14,664 nt of DNA from DAOTYH01 sp034435015 (GCA_034435015.1 DAOTYH010000089.1:1-14664), one strand, 5' to 3'; shown: positions 8,317-14,602, counted from the stretch's first letter. A program made the numbers and translations. Notes: generated from the letters alone by a model not told the origin.

Positions 8317-9144
8317 ATGCGCAGAAAGCTATCGTCAATCAGCCTGCTGGGGTTGGCCGCGCTGAGCCTGATTGTGGCCGGTTGTACTGGAGGCACGGGG
8401 ACGCCAAACCCCGATATGCCAGTTGACTCATCCATGCCTGCCCCTGAGCCGGGCAGGGGGACCAGCTCGGCCAGCGGCGGAACAGGAGGAACAGGCGAGC
8501 CGGTGTATGTCAACAGCATTGATCTGCTGACACTGGAGTCCTTCCCCGTACAGGTGAACGCCGTCATACGCGGCAGTCTGCCCGATCCCTGTGTCGAGAT
8601 CGTGCAGATCAAACAACGACGGGAGGGGAATTCATTTACCCTCACTTTTATAACCCGCCGCACAGGTGGCCTCTGCCCCGAAGTGTTACAGCCGTTTGAG
8701 GAGGCAGTGGCGCTGGATGTCTACGGCCTGCCGGCAGGGACTTATACCGTGCTGGCCGGCGAGGTCAGCAGTACATTTGATCTGACCATTGACAACATCC
8801 TTGCCGACACAACTGAGCTTCCAAGGCAAGGACAGGGCGGAATGATCACTGGCCATGCAACAGTCACAGGGGTCGAGGTTGTAGAGACTCAGTCCTACCC
8901 GCCTGCCGTGCAGATCAACATCCGCGGTTACCTGCCTGATCCTTGTACTCAGATCAGCGGCATCTCAGAACAGTGGGAGGGCAACACGATCTACCTCCTA
9001 GTTGAGACAAGCCGGCCTTCAGACGTGATGTGTGCGCAGGTGATTGTTGAGTTTGAACAGAGTTACATGTTACGGAACATCCCAGGGCGAGGGACCTATA
9101 CACTGGTCGTCAACGATGTCGCAACACAGTTTACCATCCGGTAG
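8317..9144 (+). CDS. lipoprotein with two tandem PDPC-type beta repeats, function unknown
   Basis: This 275-residue protein has a lipoprotein signal (MRRKL, hydrophobic residues 8-20, LIVAGC, Cys23), then a Gly/Ser/Pro linker to about residue 62. Two copies of a domain of about 95 residues follow (63-158 and 181-275). Both have the order IRGxLPDPC, REGN or WEGN, a second Cys, FE, and GTYT near the end. Cysteine pairs are 92/120 and 210/239, spaced 28 and 29 residues, so one disulfide per repeat is likely. The fold looks all-beta. I associate this repeat with uncharacterised Chloroflexota lipoproteins but know no function. ATG 8317 is chosen because the signal peptide starts there and AGGG lies 10 bases upstream; an in-frame start at 8218 would lie inside the divergent gene. 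Confidence 0.85.
   Translation: MRRKLSSISLLGLAALSLIVAGCTGGTGTPNPDMPVDSSMPAPEPGRGTSSASGGTGGTGEPVYVNSIDLLTLESFPVQVNAVIRGSLPDPCVEIVQIKQRREGNSFTLTFITRRTGGLCPEVLQPFEEAVALDVYGLPAGTYTVLAGEVSSTFDLTIDNILADTTELPRQGQGGMITGHATVTGVEVVETQSYPPAVQINIRGYLPDPCTQISGISEQWEGNTIYLLVETSRPSDVMCAQVIVEFEQSYMLRNIPGRGTYTLVVNDVATQFTIR
8503..9141 (+). repeat. internal tandem duplication within the lipoprotein (two about 95-residue units)
   Basis: Unit 1 covers about 8503-8793 and unit 2 about 8857-9141, joined by about 21 residues. The duplication is visible at protein level, not as DNA identity. Shared landmarks are the LPDPC motif, an E-G-N turn, the second cysteine, a conserved FE pair and a GTYT strand before the closing STFDL or TQFTI strand. 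The divergence suggests an old duplication. Confidence 0.8.
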
Positions 9145-9173
9145 GGAGAGATTCGCAACAGTCTGTTTCCCTA
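9142..9173. other. hairpin at the stop codon of the duplicated-lipoprotein gene
   Basis: TAGGGAGA (9142-9149, starting at the TAG stop) can pair with TTTCCCTA (9166-9173), giving eight pairs with one G-T and a 16-base loop. No T-tract follows, so it is at best a weak terminator or an mRNA end-stabilising element between the two lipoprotein genes. Confidence 0.3.
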
Positions 9174-9188
9174 GCAGTCGGTTTGGTC

Positions 9189-9194
9189 TAAAAT
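9189..9194 (+). promoter_or_regulatory. possible -10 element for the small lipoprotein gene
   Basis: TAAAAT matches 5 of 6 consensus -10 positions and lies 45 bases before the ATG at 9239. The hexamer 17 bases upstream (TTTCCC, 9166-9171) is a poor -35. A separate promoter is plausible given the 94-base gap, but weakly supported. Confidence 0.3.
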
Positions 9195-9238
9195 AGAGTG
9201 AGGCTCTCGCCAATCGAACAGCTAGGGAGAAGAGGAAC

Positions 9239-9781
9239 ATGCCGAAACGCACAAAAACCTGCATGAGTATTGTAGGACGTGCTGGCTTAGTGGTGATTCT
9301 GAGCGGCATCATGACAGCCTGCAACCTGGGCCAACAGGCTCCTTCTGAGCCGATCTCAAACACCCCTCAGGTAGTTATGCCGCTCGACATACCGACAGCC
9401 AGCCCAACGCCTTTGATTCAGGTGCCGCCGACCGCTACGCCCTTGCCAGAACTACTCCCCGCAGAGACGCTGGGGCCGATCACCATAGACGGCACCACTC
9501 ACCGCACGCTGGAGCCGGTCACTGTGCGGGTCACGCGCGGCAAGTCGGTCTCCAATGTCACCTGTACGTGGGCCTTACAGGACACAGGCGGCCAACCTAC
9601 CCCGCTTGGCACGCCAACCACCACTCAGCTGGACGAAAATACCTACTCGGATGTATATACCTTCACCCCTCAGGCGGCTGGTACTTATGTAGTGAGCTGT
9701 ACAGGTGTTGCCCTGACGATCAGCGGACAGCGCCCGGTCAGCGCGGTCAGCACGCCATTTGCGGTTGAGGCAAAGGGATAA
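9239..9781 (+). CDS. small lipoprotein with Thr/Pro linker and beta-sandwich-like domain, function unknown
   Basis: This 180-residue protein has a basic N-terminus (MPKRTK), a hydrophobic stretch (residues 15-25) and a lipobox-like MTAC with Cys28. A Thr/Pro-rich linker (SPTPLIQVPPTATPLPE) runs to about residue 75. The rest (VTVRVTRGKSVSNVTC to the end) is rich in predicted beta strands and has a typical extracellular YTFTPQAAGTYVVSC strand. Cys109 and Cys154 could form one disulfide. Trp111 lies two residues after the first Cys, unlike a canonical immunoglobulin domain, so I call it only beta-sandwich-like. A strong ribosome binding site (GGGAGAAGAGGA) precedes the ATG. It lies 94 bases after the duplicated lipoprotein, same strand, possibly with its own promoter. 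Its transcript should end at the hairpin at 9797-9843. Confidence 0.8.
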   Translation: MPKRTKTCMSIVGRAGLVVILSGIMTACNLGQQAPSEPISNTPQVVMPLDIPTASPTPLIQVPPTATPLPELLPAETLGPITIDGTTHRTLEPVTVRVTRGKSVSNVTCTWALQDTGGQPTPLGTPTTTQLDENTYSDVYTFTPQAAGTYVVSCTGVALTISGQRPVSAVSTPFAVEAKG

Positions 9782-9796
9782 AATAGGATGGCAGTC

Positions 9797-9843
9797 AAAA
9801 GTGGTAGGGCTCCCCTATGACGCCGGTGTCCCTGCCACTTTTT
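9797..9843. terminator. bidirectional rho-independent terminator between convergent genes
   Basis: AAAAGTGGTAGGG (9797-9809) pairs with CCCTGCCACTTTT (9830-9842) over 13 positions with a single G-T pair and a 20-base loop. On the plus strand the GC-rich stem is followed by TTTTT (9839-9843). On the minus strand it is followed by TTTT (complement of 9797-9800). It should therefore end both the small-lipoprotein transcript and the five-gene minus operon. The loop and right arm encode the last codons and stop of the WaaE-like glycosyltransferase. Confidence 0.8.
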
Positions 9844-10591
9844 GGGCATGTCGGAGCTTGGCCACGCGCCGCCACGTCTGATACTCATAGTAAGCCATCA
9901 GCAGACTCAGGCGCAGGCCATGAAGGCCGTCTGTGTAACCGCCCAGTGTCACGAAGCGCCACCAGAACTGACGAACTGCCCCTGTCAAGCAGGTCCACGG
10001 CTTGGGGTACAAGCCTCTGCTCAAGCGAATCGCCGCCTCAAAGTCTGTGTATCTCTCTTGCTTGGCAATGAACTGGGCCACATTCTGATAGTTGTAGTGG
10101 ATCAGCGGCGAGTTCAGGTAACCTGAGGCCCCATCGAGAATGACTTCCTCATGCACTGGGCGATCCGGGGTATAACGGGCGCAGGTGCGGTACAACACCC
10201 GCAACTGATAGTCAGGATACCAGCCCGCTCCCCGCGTCAACCGTCCAAAAATGTAGTTATGCCGCGGGACCCACCACCCCCGTTCGGGGCCGGCGGCATC
10301 AATCTTCCCACGCACTTCTGCCGCCAGCTCTGGCGTCACCCGCTCGTCAGCATCCACGAAGAAAACCCAGTCAGCGGCAACAGCATCCAGCGCCGCATTG
10401 CGCTGAGCGCCATAGTTCTCAAAGCGATGTTGCAGAACCCGCGCTCCGGCTCTTTGAGCCAGCTCAACGGTGCGGTCAGCGCTGAACGAGTCAAACACGA
10501 CGACTTCATCCGCCCAGCGCAGGCTGGCAACGCATTCCTCAATATGATGTTCCTCGTTATAAGTCAGGATGATCCCTGCCAGTTGCGGCAT
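9815..10591 (-). CDS. family 2 glycosyltransferase, WaaE-like
   Basis: This 258-residue cytoplasmic GT-A protein opens with GIILTYNEEHHIEECVASL, the N-terminal nucleotide-sugar binding strand of family GT2. It continues with VVVFDSFSADRT and has the metal-binding DAD at residues 80-82 (FFVDADERV). The later WYPDYQLRVL and RPVHEEVI are typical of the subgroup that includes LPS core glucosyltransferase WaaE and related enzymes. Donor and acceptor are unknown; a role in surface glycan assembly is inferred. The ATG has AGAGAGG just upstream and lies 20 bases after the Tag-like gene stop. The last codons (KVAGTPAS) form the right arm and loop of the terminator hairpin, so this gene ends inside its own transcription terminator. 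Confidence 0.88.
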   Translation of the reverse strand: MPQLAGIILTYNEEHHIEECVASLRWADEVVVFDSFSADRTVELAQRAGARVLQHRFENYGAQRNAALDAVAADWVFFVDADERVTPELAAEVRGKIDAAGPERGWWVPRHNYIFGRLTRGAGWYPDYQLRVLYRTCARYTPDRPVHEEVILDGASGYLNSPLIHYNYQNVAQFIAKQERYTDFEAAIRLSRGLYPKPWTCLTGAVRQFWWRFVTLGGYTDGLHGLRLSLLMAYYEYQTWRRVAKLRHAQKVAGTPAS

Positions 10592-10611
10592 GGCCTCTCT
10601 CTTCTCGCCCC

Positions 10612-11115
10612 TCAGCGATCCTCCCAGTCGGGCACTTCCTCATCCACACACCATAGAAAGCAAAAGACACCCGTCCGCCCCAGCCAGCGGAATCGGCTGG
10701 CCAGCTCGCGTTTGCGCTTCTCGTAGGGCAGATGATCCAGCGTGCGCAGATAGGCATAAAACGAGCCGTGCCCGGCAATGAGACCCTGCATGACGCGGGC
10801 ATTTGCAATCACTGCCTCGATCTTGCGCCCGTTACGGATGATGCCCGGATCGGCCAGCAGGCGTTCAATATCCGTGAAGTCATAACGGGCCACCTTTTCA
10901 ATATCGAAGCCGTCAAAGGCACGCCGGAAGCCCGGCCACTTATCACGCACCACCCGCCAGCTAAAGCCGGCCTGAAAGACAGCCTGAGCCAGCATCTCAA
11001 AATAGCCGTTGTCGTCAGCCGGCCTGCGGCGCGGCGGAATAATGATGCCGGTCAGCTCTTCAGGCGGATACTCGTCTTCGGGAATGTCTTCTTCGGGAGA
11101 ATGTGTCTGCGGCAT
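10612..11115 (-). CDS. divergent Tag-family (DNA-3-methyladenine glycosylase I-like) protein
   Basis: This 167-residue protein aligns by eye with the E. coli Tag core: DNGYFEMLAQAVFQAGFSW corresponds to the FEMICLEGQQAGLSW helix, and LLADPGIIRNGRKIEAVIANA corresponds to the helix-hairpin-helix DNA-binding part. Tag proteins flip out and remove 3-methyladenine in base excision repair. Three expected features are missing. The residue matching catalytic-pocket Glu38 is Ala45. The N-terminal Trp/Tyr pocket and zinc Cys/His are replaced by an acidic, Pro/Glu-rich segment (residues 6-20). The C-terminal zinc His/Cys tail is absent, with the protein ending DEEVPDWEDR. Trp53 (Tag Trp46) is kept. It may have other substrate specificity or only bind DNA. 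The start has AAGGGGAG upstream, overlapping the stop of the previous gene, and the spacing (10 and 20 bases) puts it firmly in the glycosyltransferase operon. Confidence 0.8.
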   Translation of the reverse strand: MPQTHSPEEDIPEDEYPPEELTGIIIPPRRRPADDNGYFEMLAQAVFQAGFSWRVVRDKWPGFRRAFDGFDIEKVARYDFTDIERLLADPGIIRNGRKIEAVIANARVMQGLIAGHGSFYAYLRTLDHLPYEKRKRELASRFRWLGRTGVFCFLWCVDEEVPDWEDR

Positions 11116-11125
11116 GGACTCCCCT

Positions 11126-12082
11126 TTACAACTTCCGGCTCAGGCGGATCACCTCGCGGTAGGCATCAACCAACGCCTTGCGGGTCTCCTCACTCTGGGA
11201 CGAGTCGCGGGCAGTGTTCCAGATCAGCCGATCCATACCAGCCCGCAGTATCCAAACTGCGAGCAACCGCTTGAGCGGGGAATAGTGCTTCCGGTACAGT
11301 TTGAGGCGGGCTGTCCATAGGTTGACTACGGACTGAGGCCGGACAAGGCCGGTACTCTGACCGCCGAAATGAACGACCTCAGCAGACGGCACACACACCG
11401 CCCGCCAGCCTGCCGCACGGATACGAAGCGCCCAGTCTACCTCCTCGCAGTACAGGTAGAACTGCTCGTCAAATAAGCCGGTTTGCTGAATCACTTCGCG
11501 GCGCAAGAGGAAGGTTGCTCCCAGCGGATGATCCACTTCAAAAGGCTGTTCACCTGCGTACAGATTGCGGGGGTAGCGTCCGTTGAGACGGCTCTCGCGC
11601 AGGCGTGCCGGCACAGGGAACAGATCAATGATCAGTTGTGCCAGCCCCGGAAAAGCAAAGGCGCTATGCTGAAACGACCCATCCCCATATACCAGCCGCG
11701 CTCCGGCCAGCCCCGCCCCCGATGATTCCAAGCCAGCGAGCAGTGCAGACAGCGCACCGGCGCGAATCAGCGTATCCGGATTCAGGAGCAGGACATAATC
11801 AGGCAGGTCTTGGCCATCAGGGAAGCCCAGCGTGCGCAGGGCTAAGTTGTTCCCAGCGGCAAAGCCCAGATTCTCGCCCGGCTCCAGCAGACGGACAGCA
11901 GAGAAGTTCCGGCGGATCGCCTCTGCTGTCCCGTCAGAAGAGGCGTTGTCCACCACCCATACCTCGCCCCGCACCCGATCCGTGCGCCCCAGATCGTCCA
12001 AGACAGAACGCAGACAGCCCAGCGCCAGATCGCGCACATTCCAAGTAACAATAATGACAGCCAGACGAGGCACATCAGGCAT
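11126..12082 (-). CDS. family 2 glycosyltransferase, rhamnosyltransferase-like
   Basis: This 318-residue GT-A protein begins AVIIVTWNVRDLALGCLRSV and continues with VVDNASSDGT and ENLGFAAGNN, the usual GT2 nucleotide-sugar site of the WbbL/RfbN-like subgroup. The metal motif is NPDT at residues 101-104. LGATFLLRREV and YCEEVDWALRIRAAGW (catalytic-base region, Glu213-Asp216) follow, then HFGGQST. Proteins of this type usually add rhamnose or a related sugar to a lipid-linked surface polysaccharide on the cytoplasmic face. The sugar here is unknown. It lies 35 bases after the solute-binding protein gene, and its TAA stop is only 10 bases before the Tag-like start. Confidence 0.9.
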   Translation of the reverse strand: MPDVPRLAVIIVTWNVRDLALGCLRSVLDDLGRTDRVRGEVWVVDNASSDGTAEAIRRNFSAVRLLEPGENLGFAAGNNLALRTLGFPDGQDLPDYVLLLNPDTLIRAGALSALLAGLESSGAGLAGARLVYGDGSFQHSAFAFPGLAQLIIDLFPVPARLRESRLNGRYPRNLYAGEQPFEVDHPLGATFLLRREVIQQTGLFDEQFYLYCEEVDWALRIRAAGWRAVCVPSAEVVHFGGQSTGLVRPQSVVNLWTARLKLYRKHYSPLKRLLAVWILRAGMDRLIWNTARDSSQSEETRKALVDAYREVIRLSRKL

Positions 12083-12117
12083 GAACGGGCAATCCTGCCT
12101 CCACAGGCTCCGGCCCG

Positions 12118-13092
12118 CTACTGGGCCAGTGAGAGGATATTCACGCCGGCGGCTTCGAACAGGCCGCGCAGATCGGCGTAGTCGTCTTCGCCTGCCTCCT
12201 GAAGGGATTCAGCACCCAGCAAGGCCGCCAAATCGTCCAGATAAGGGCGCAGGGCATCCTTCAGCACCGCCTGAGAGCGCTCATCCAGTTGCAGGGAGAG
12301 CACCACTGCATCGTTAGGCACTGGCGCCAGCGTATCGTCAATGATACGAATGCGGGCCGGGTCTTCCAGCCCTTGCACCGATTCCTCAGCGCCAAGTGTT
12401 GTAGCGCCCACCTCACATTGGCCGTCATGCACCAGGCGGACTACGCCGGCATCACTGCCCGCATCCAGCACCTCAGTCAGGTCAGAGAAGGGGTCTACGC
12501 CGTTGGCTCGGAGAACGAGGCTGGGGATGATCCATCCCAGCACTGAGTCCGGCCCTGGACGGCAAAACCGCTCCTCGTTGAAGTCCCGGACCGCCCGGAC
12601 GGCTGTGCGGGCATCCGCAATCAACTGGGCCTGAGTAGCTGTCTGCCCATTGCGTTCCGTAATGTACAGGGCAACACCGCAACCACGCTCACTAGCGGCC
12701 AGATAGGAAAAGGCATCCAATGAGACAAGGTCTGCTTCGCCACTGCACAAGGCGCGGTAAGCCTCTGCATAGCTCTGCCCCAGTTCCACACGGACCGCCC
12801 CTCCAGAGGCAACAGCAATAGCACTGCCAAGCGCCTGAGCGGCACGCTGGTCTCCTTCTGAGGTTACCAGCAACAGGGTGAAAGGGTTATCCTGACTGCC
12901 CGGTGCCGGAACGGTCGGCAGGGGCGGGAGCGGCGTCGCGGTCGGTACGCGCGTAGGAACAATGACTGTCGGCACAGGAGTCAGCCGCCTGCCGCCGCAT
13001 CCGCTGACTCCCAGCAAAATAAGCACAAACACAATCCATGTCTTTAAATTACGCTGGCGGTTTATAGTTCCCCCTCCTTGCAACACCTTCAT
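12118..13092 (-). CDS. PhnD-like periplasmic/solute-binding lipoprotein
   Basis: From ATG 13092 the protein has 324 residues, with a lipoprotein signal (NRQRNLK, hydrophobic residues 19-29, VSGC, Cys32) and a Thr/Pro-rich linker to about residue 64. The rest is a type 2 solute-binding fold resembling PhnD: FTLLLVTSEGD, SYAEAYRALCSGEADLVSLD, SVLGWIIPSLVLRANGVDP, and VRLVHDGQCEVGATT. PhnD-type proteins bind phosphonates or other small ligands for an ABC importer. No permease or ATPase gene is nearby, so it could serve a distant transporter or act as a sensor. Four cysteines in the mature domain (LCSG, RGCG, RFCR, GQCE) could form two disulfides. The start is uncertain: ATG 13092 has a weak site, TTG 13101 none, while a near-perfect site sits just before an in-frame ATA at 13065. 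Confidence 0.8.
   Translation of the reverse strand: MKVLQGGGTINRQRNLKTWIVFVLILLGVSGCGGRRLTPVPTVIVPTRVPTATPLPPLPTVPAPGSQDNPFTLLLVTSEGDQRAAQALGSAIAVASGGAVRVELGQSYAEAYRALCSGEADLVSLDAFSYLAASERGCGVALYITERNGQTATQAQLIADARTAVRAVRDFNEERFCRPGPDSVLGWIIPSLVLRANGVDPFSDLTEVLDAGSDAGVVRLVHDGQCEVGATTLGAEESVQGLEDPARIRIIDDTLAPVPNDAVVLSLQLDERSQAVLKDALRPYLDDLAALLGAESLQEAGEDDYADLRGLFEAAGVNILSLAQ
13070..13079 (-). promoter_or_regulatory. strong Shine-Dalgarno sequence inside the annotated start of the PhnD-like gene
   Basis: On the minus strand this reads AAGGAGGGGG, an almost ideal anti-16S match. It lies 13 to 22 bases downstream of the ATG at 13092 and ends 4 bases before an in-frame ATA codon (13063-13065). 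No in-frame ATG, GTG or TTG follows at normal spacing. It suggests that translation really begins at or near the ATA, or that an ATG was changed there. Confidence 0.6.
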
Positions 13093-13121
13093 CCTACTCA
13101 AAGCCAGACCGGAAGCAAGCA

Positions 13122-13146
13122 GGGAGAGGAGGTACGGCCTTCTCCC
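13122..13146. other. intergenic hairpin between the exported-protein and PhnD-like genes
   Basis: GGGAGAGG (13122-13129) can pair with CTTCTCCC (13139-13146), an eight-base-pair stem with one G-T pair and a nine-base loop. It has no T-tract, so it is not a classical terminator. It could be an RNA processing or stability element that sets different levels for the genes on either side. This is only inferred from the pairing. Confidence 0.3.
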
Positions 13147-13149
13147 TCG

Positions 13150-14439
13150 TCATGGCGCCGGTACGATTTCAATCCAGTGGGCATCCACCCGGTCGTTGAC
13201 CGAGGCAATGCCGACATCTTCATGAATCAAGCCGGCCCAGAACTGCTGAGGGTTACGCGCCTCAACAATATTCCGCAACCGAATGCCGCCCGTCACCACA
13301 GCCCGCTGGCCCGGCATCAGATAATAGTGTACCTGACCATTTACCTCAATGGGTGTCAACGTCTCCGGCGTGCCGAGCGCCCATCGCCACGGGTAGTTGG
13401 TCAGACAGGTGTCACAGCCAATGCCGACCCGCCATGCACCTGATTCCTCATAGTAGCCATGTGTCGAGAAGACCTCATCCTGATCGTAGATGTAGCCCGG
13501 CGGCGGGCCGGTAGTGCGAATAGGGGCTTCACCGTAGTTCTCAACGGTCAAGGTGAAGGTCAGCACGTCACCTACCACAACCGTCTCCGCCGAGAAGCGC
13601 ACTGTATCCCCCACTGGCTGGCCGACAATCTCAGCCAATGGCACGCCGCCGTTGAGGATCGTCACCTGCCCGCTCTGACGGACACGCTGGCCCTCCGCAT
13701 CCCTTGCCTCAACCAGCACCTGATATGTCCCATCCGGCGGGGGGCTGACGCCCATGTCCACCCCGCCATCATATTCAAAACTGTGCCGCCCCTCTTCGCC
13801 CGGCATACGTCCCTGTTGAACCTCTGGGACGAAATAGCGTTTGCCCTCCGCGTCAATCAGATAGACCAGCAGATCAGCCGCCTTAGGCACGTACACGTTA
13901 ATCTGCACCCGGTCATCCAAGCCGTCCTGGTTGGGGGTGAACACAGGCGGCGAGATGGTGAACTCCCAGATGTCAGGCAAGACAGGATCGGCATCTTCAA
14001 CCGTCAACGTACCCGTCAGACGATCCACCCGCCCGGTGAGGTGGTCAGTTGCCTCAACCACCCACGTATAGATACCATCCGGCATCAGACGATCAAGCAC
14101 CTCACCCTTGACCTGCTCGCCCTCGCGCACGTAGCCTTCAACCACCCCGCTGAAAAGCACGCTGTATTCCCCGCGCGCACGCGGCTGATCCGTGCGGAAA
14201 GAGTAACGTTGCCCGTCTGCATCCTCAAAATAGATCGAGACGGTAGACTGGCGGCGGAGGCGGTAGGTAATCTGAGTGGCATCCGCGTTGCCATCCGCGT
14301 TAGGGCTGATCGTGTCCCGGCTCAGGGAGGCCTCAACCAGCACCGGCCCACGTGGCCGGCTGACAAGGTAGCCGATCATCAGGAAGACAGCCAACGCCAG
14401 CAGGCCAAACACGATACTCAGAGTACGCAGTATTCGCAC
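13150..14439 (-). CDS. membrane-anchored exported protein with two FlgD-type Ig modules and a C-terminal CDTC domain
   Basis: From GTG 14439 the protein has 429 residues. A hydrophobic N-terminal anchor (residues 7-26) is followed by a basic SRPRGP, placing the bulk outside. Two FlgD-like modules each begin with a 'PNxDG' motif: ISPNADGNAD at residues 44-53 and FTPNQDGLDD near 167-176. Each ends with a PDGIYTW or PDGTYQV strand. A DUF11/CARDB-like beta region follows (VLTFTLTVENYGEAPIRTTGPPPGYIYD), then CDTC at residues 342-345 within WRVGIGCDTCLTNYPWRWALG. The last part resembles domains I associate with uncharacterised Chloroflexota exported proteins. Function is unknown; a structural or adhesive surface role is a guess. 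An in-frame ATG at 14529 is possible, but GTG 14439 has GGGGAG seven bases upstream and gives a normal anchor. It is the first gene of the operon. Confidence 0.82.
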   Translation of the reverse strand: MRILRTLSIVFGLLALAVFLMIGYLVSRPRGPVLVEASLSRDTISPNADGNADATQITYRLRRQSTVSIYFEDADGQRYSFRTDQPRARGEYSVLFSGVVEGYVREGEQVKGEVLDRLMPDGIYTWVVEATDHLTGRVDRLTGTLTVEDADPVLPDIWEFTISPPVFTPNQDGLDDRVQINVYVPKAADLLVYLIDAEGKRYFVPEVQQGRMPGEEGRHSFEYDGGVDMGVSPPPDGTYQVLVEARDAEGQRVRQSGQVTILNGGVPLAEIVGQPVGDTVRFSAETVVVGDVLTFTLTVENYGEAPIRTTGPPPGYIYDQDEVFSTHGYYEESGAWRVGIGCDTCLTNYPWRWALGTPETLTPIEVNGQVHYYLMPGQRAVVTGGIRLRNIVEARNPQQFWAGLIHEDVGIASVNDRVDAHWIEIVPAP

Positions 14440-14446
14440 TGTATTT

Positions 14447-14452
14447 CTCCCC
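14447..14452 (-). promoter_or_regulatory. ribosome binding site fixing the GTG start at 14439
   Basis: The minus strand reads GGGGAG, then seven bases, then GTG (14439-14437). This supports the GTG over in-frame ATGs at 14529 and 14490, which lack a comparable site and would add about 30 or 17 residues before the transmembrane anchor. Confidence 0.6.
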
Positions 14453-14573
14453 TGCTTGCTTGTCAGAATCAGGAGCGCCACTGCTCGCATCACCCCAACT
14501 ACCCTGAAAGCGAGTTTAACAGAAGGCATTCAGACCGGCAACGTTTAGGGATTGCAAAGCAGACCAGCAGGAT

Positions 14574-14602
14574 GGTATATAAGTATATAATCTATTTATC
14601 AA
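14574..14602 (-). promoter_or_regulatory. putative sigma-70-type promoter for the minus-strand five-gene operon
   Basis: On the minus strand TTGATA (14602-14597) is followed after 17 bases by TATACC (14579-14574). The -35 matches the consensus at 5 of 6 positions and the -10 at 4 of 6. This lies in an AT-rich patch that stands out from the GC-rich surroundings and is about 135 bases upstream of the GTG at 14439. Transcription would start near 14567. Another -10-like TATACT lies within the spacer. Confidence 0.45.
14586..14591 (+). promoter_or_regulatory. possible plus-strand -10 element at the right edge
   Basis: TATAAT is a perfect -10 hexamer on the plus strand, 25 bases before the ATG at 14617. 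No good -35 is found 16-18 bases upstream, and no extended -10 TGn is present. It may drive the partial gene at the edge, or be incidental to the AT-rich operon promoter on the other strand. Confidence 0.3.

Noticed and set aside
9239..9781. Calling the small lipoprotein a canonical immunoglobulin domain
   Set aside because: The Trp lies only two residues after the first Cys, whereas a classical Ig fold has it about 10-15 residues later; only a generic beta-sandwich description is supported.
10151..12317. Several plus-strand frames of 80-191 codons opposite the GT2, Tag-like and PhnD-like genes
   Set aside because: They overlap each other and well-supported minus-strand genes, have low-complexity Arg/Pro/Ser composition and carry no motifs.
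14440..14529. In-frame upstream extension of the exported protein to ATG 14529
   Set aside because: GTG 14439 has a well spaced GGGGAG and gives a normal short N-region before the anchor; the upstream ATGs have no clear ribosome binding site.
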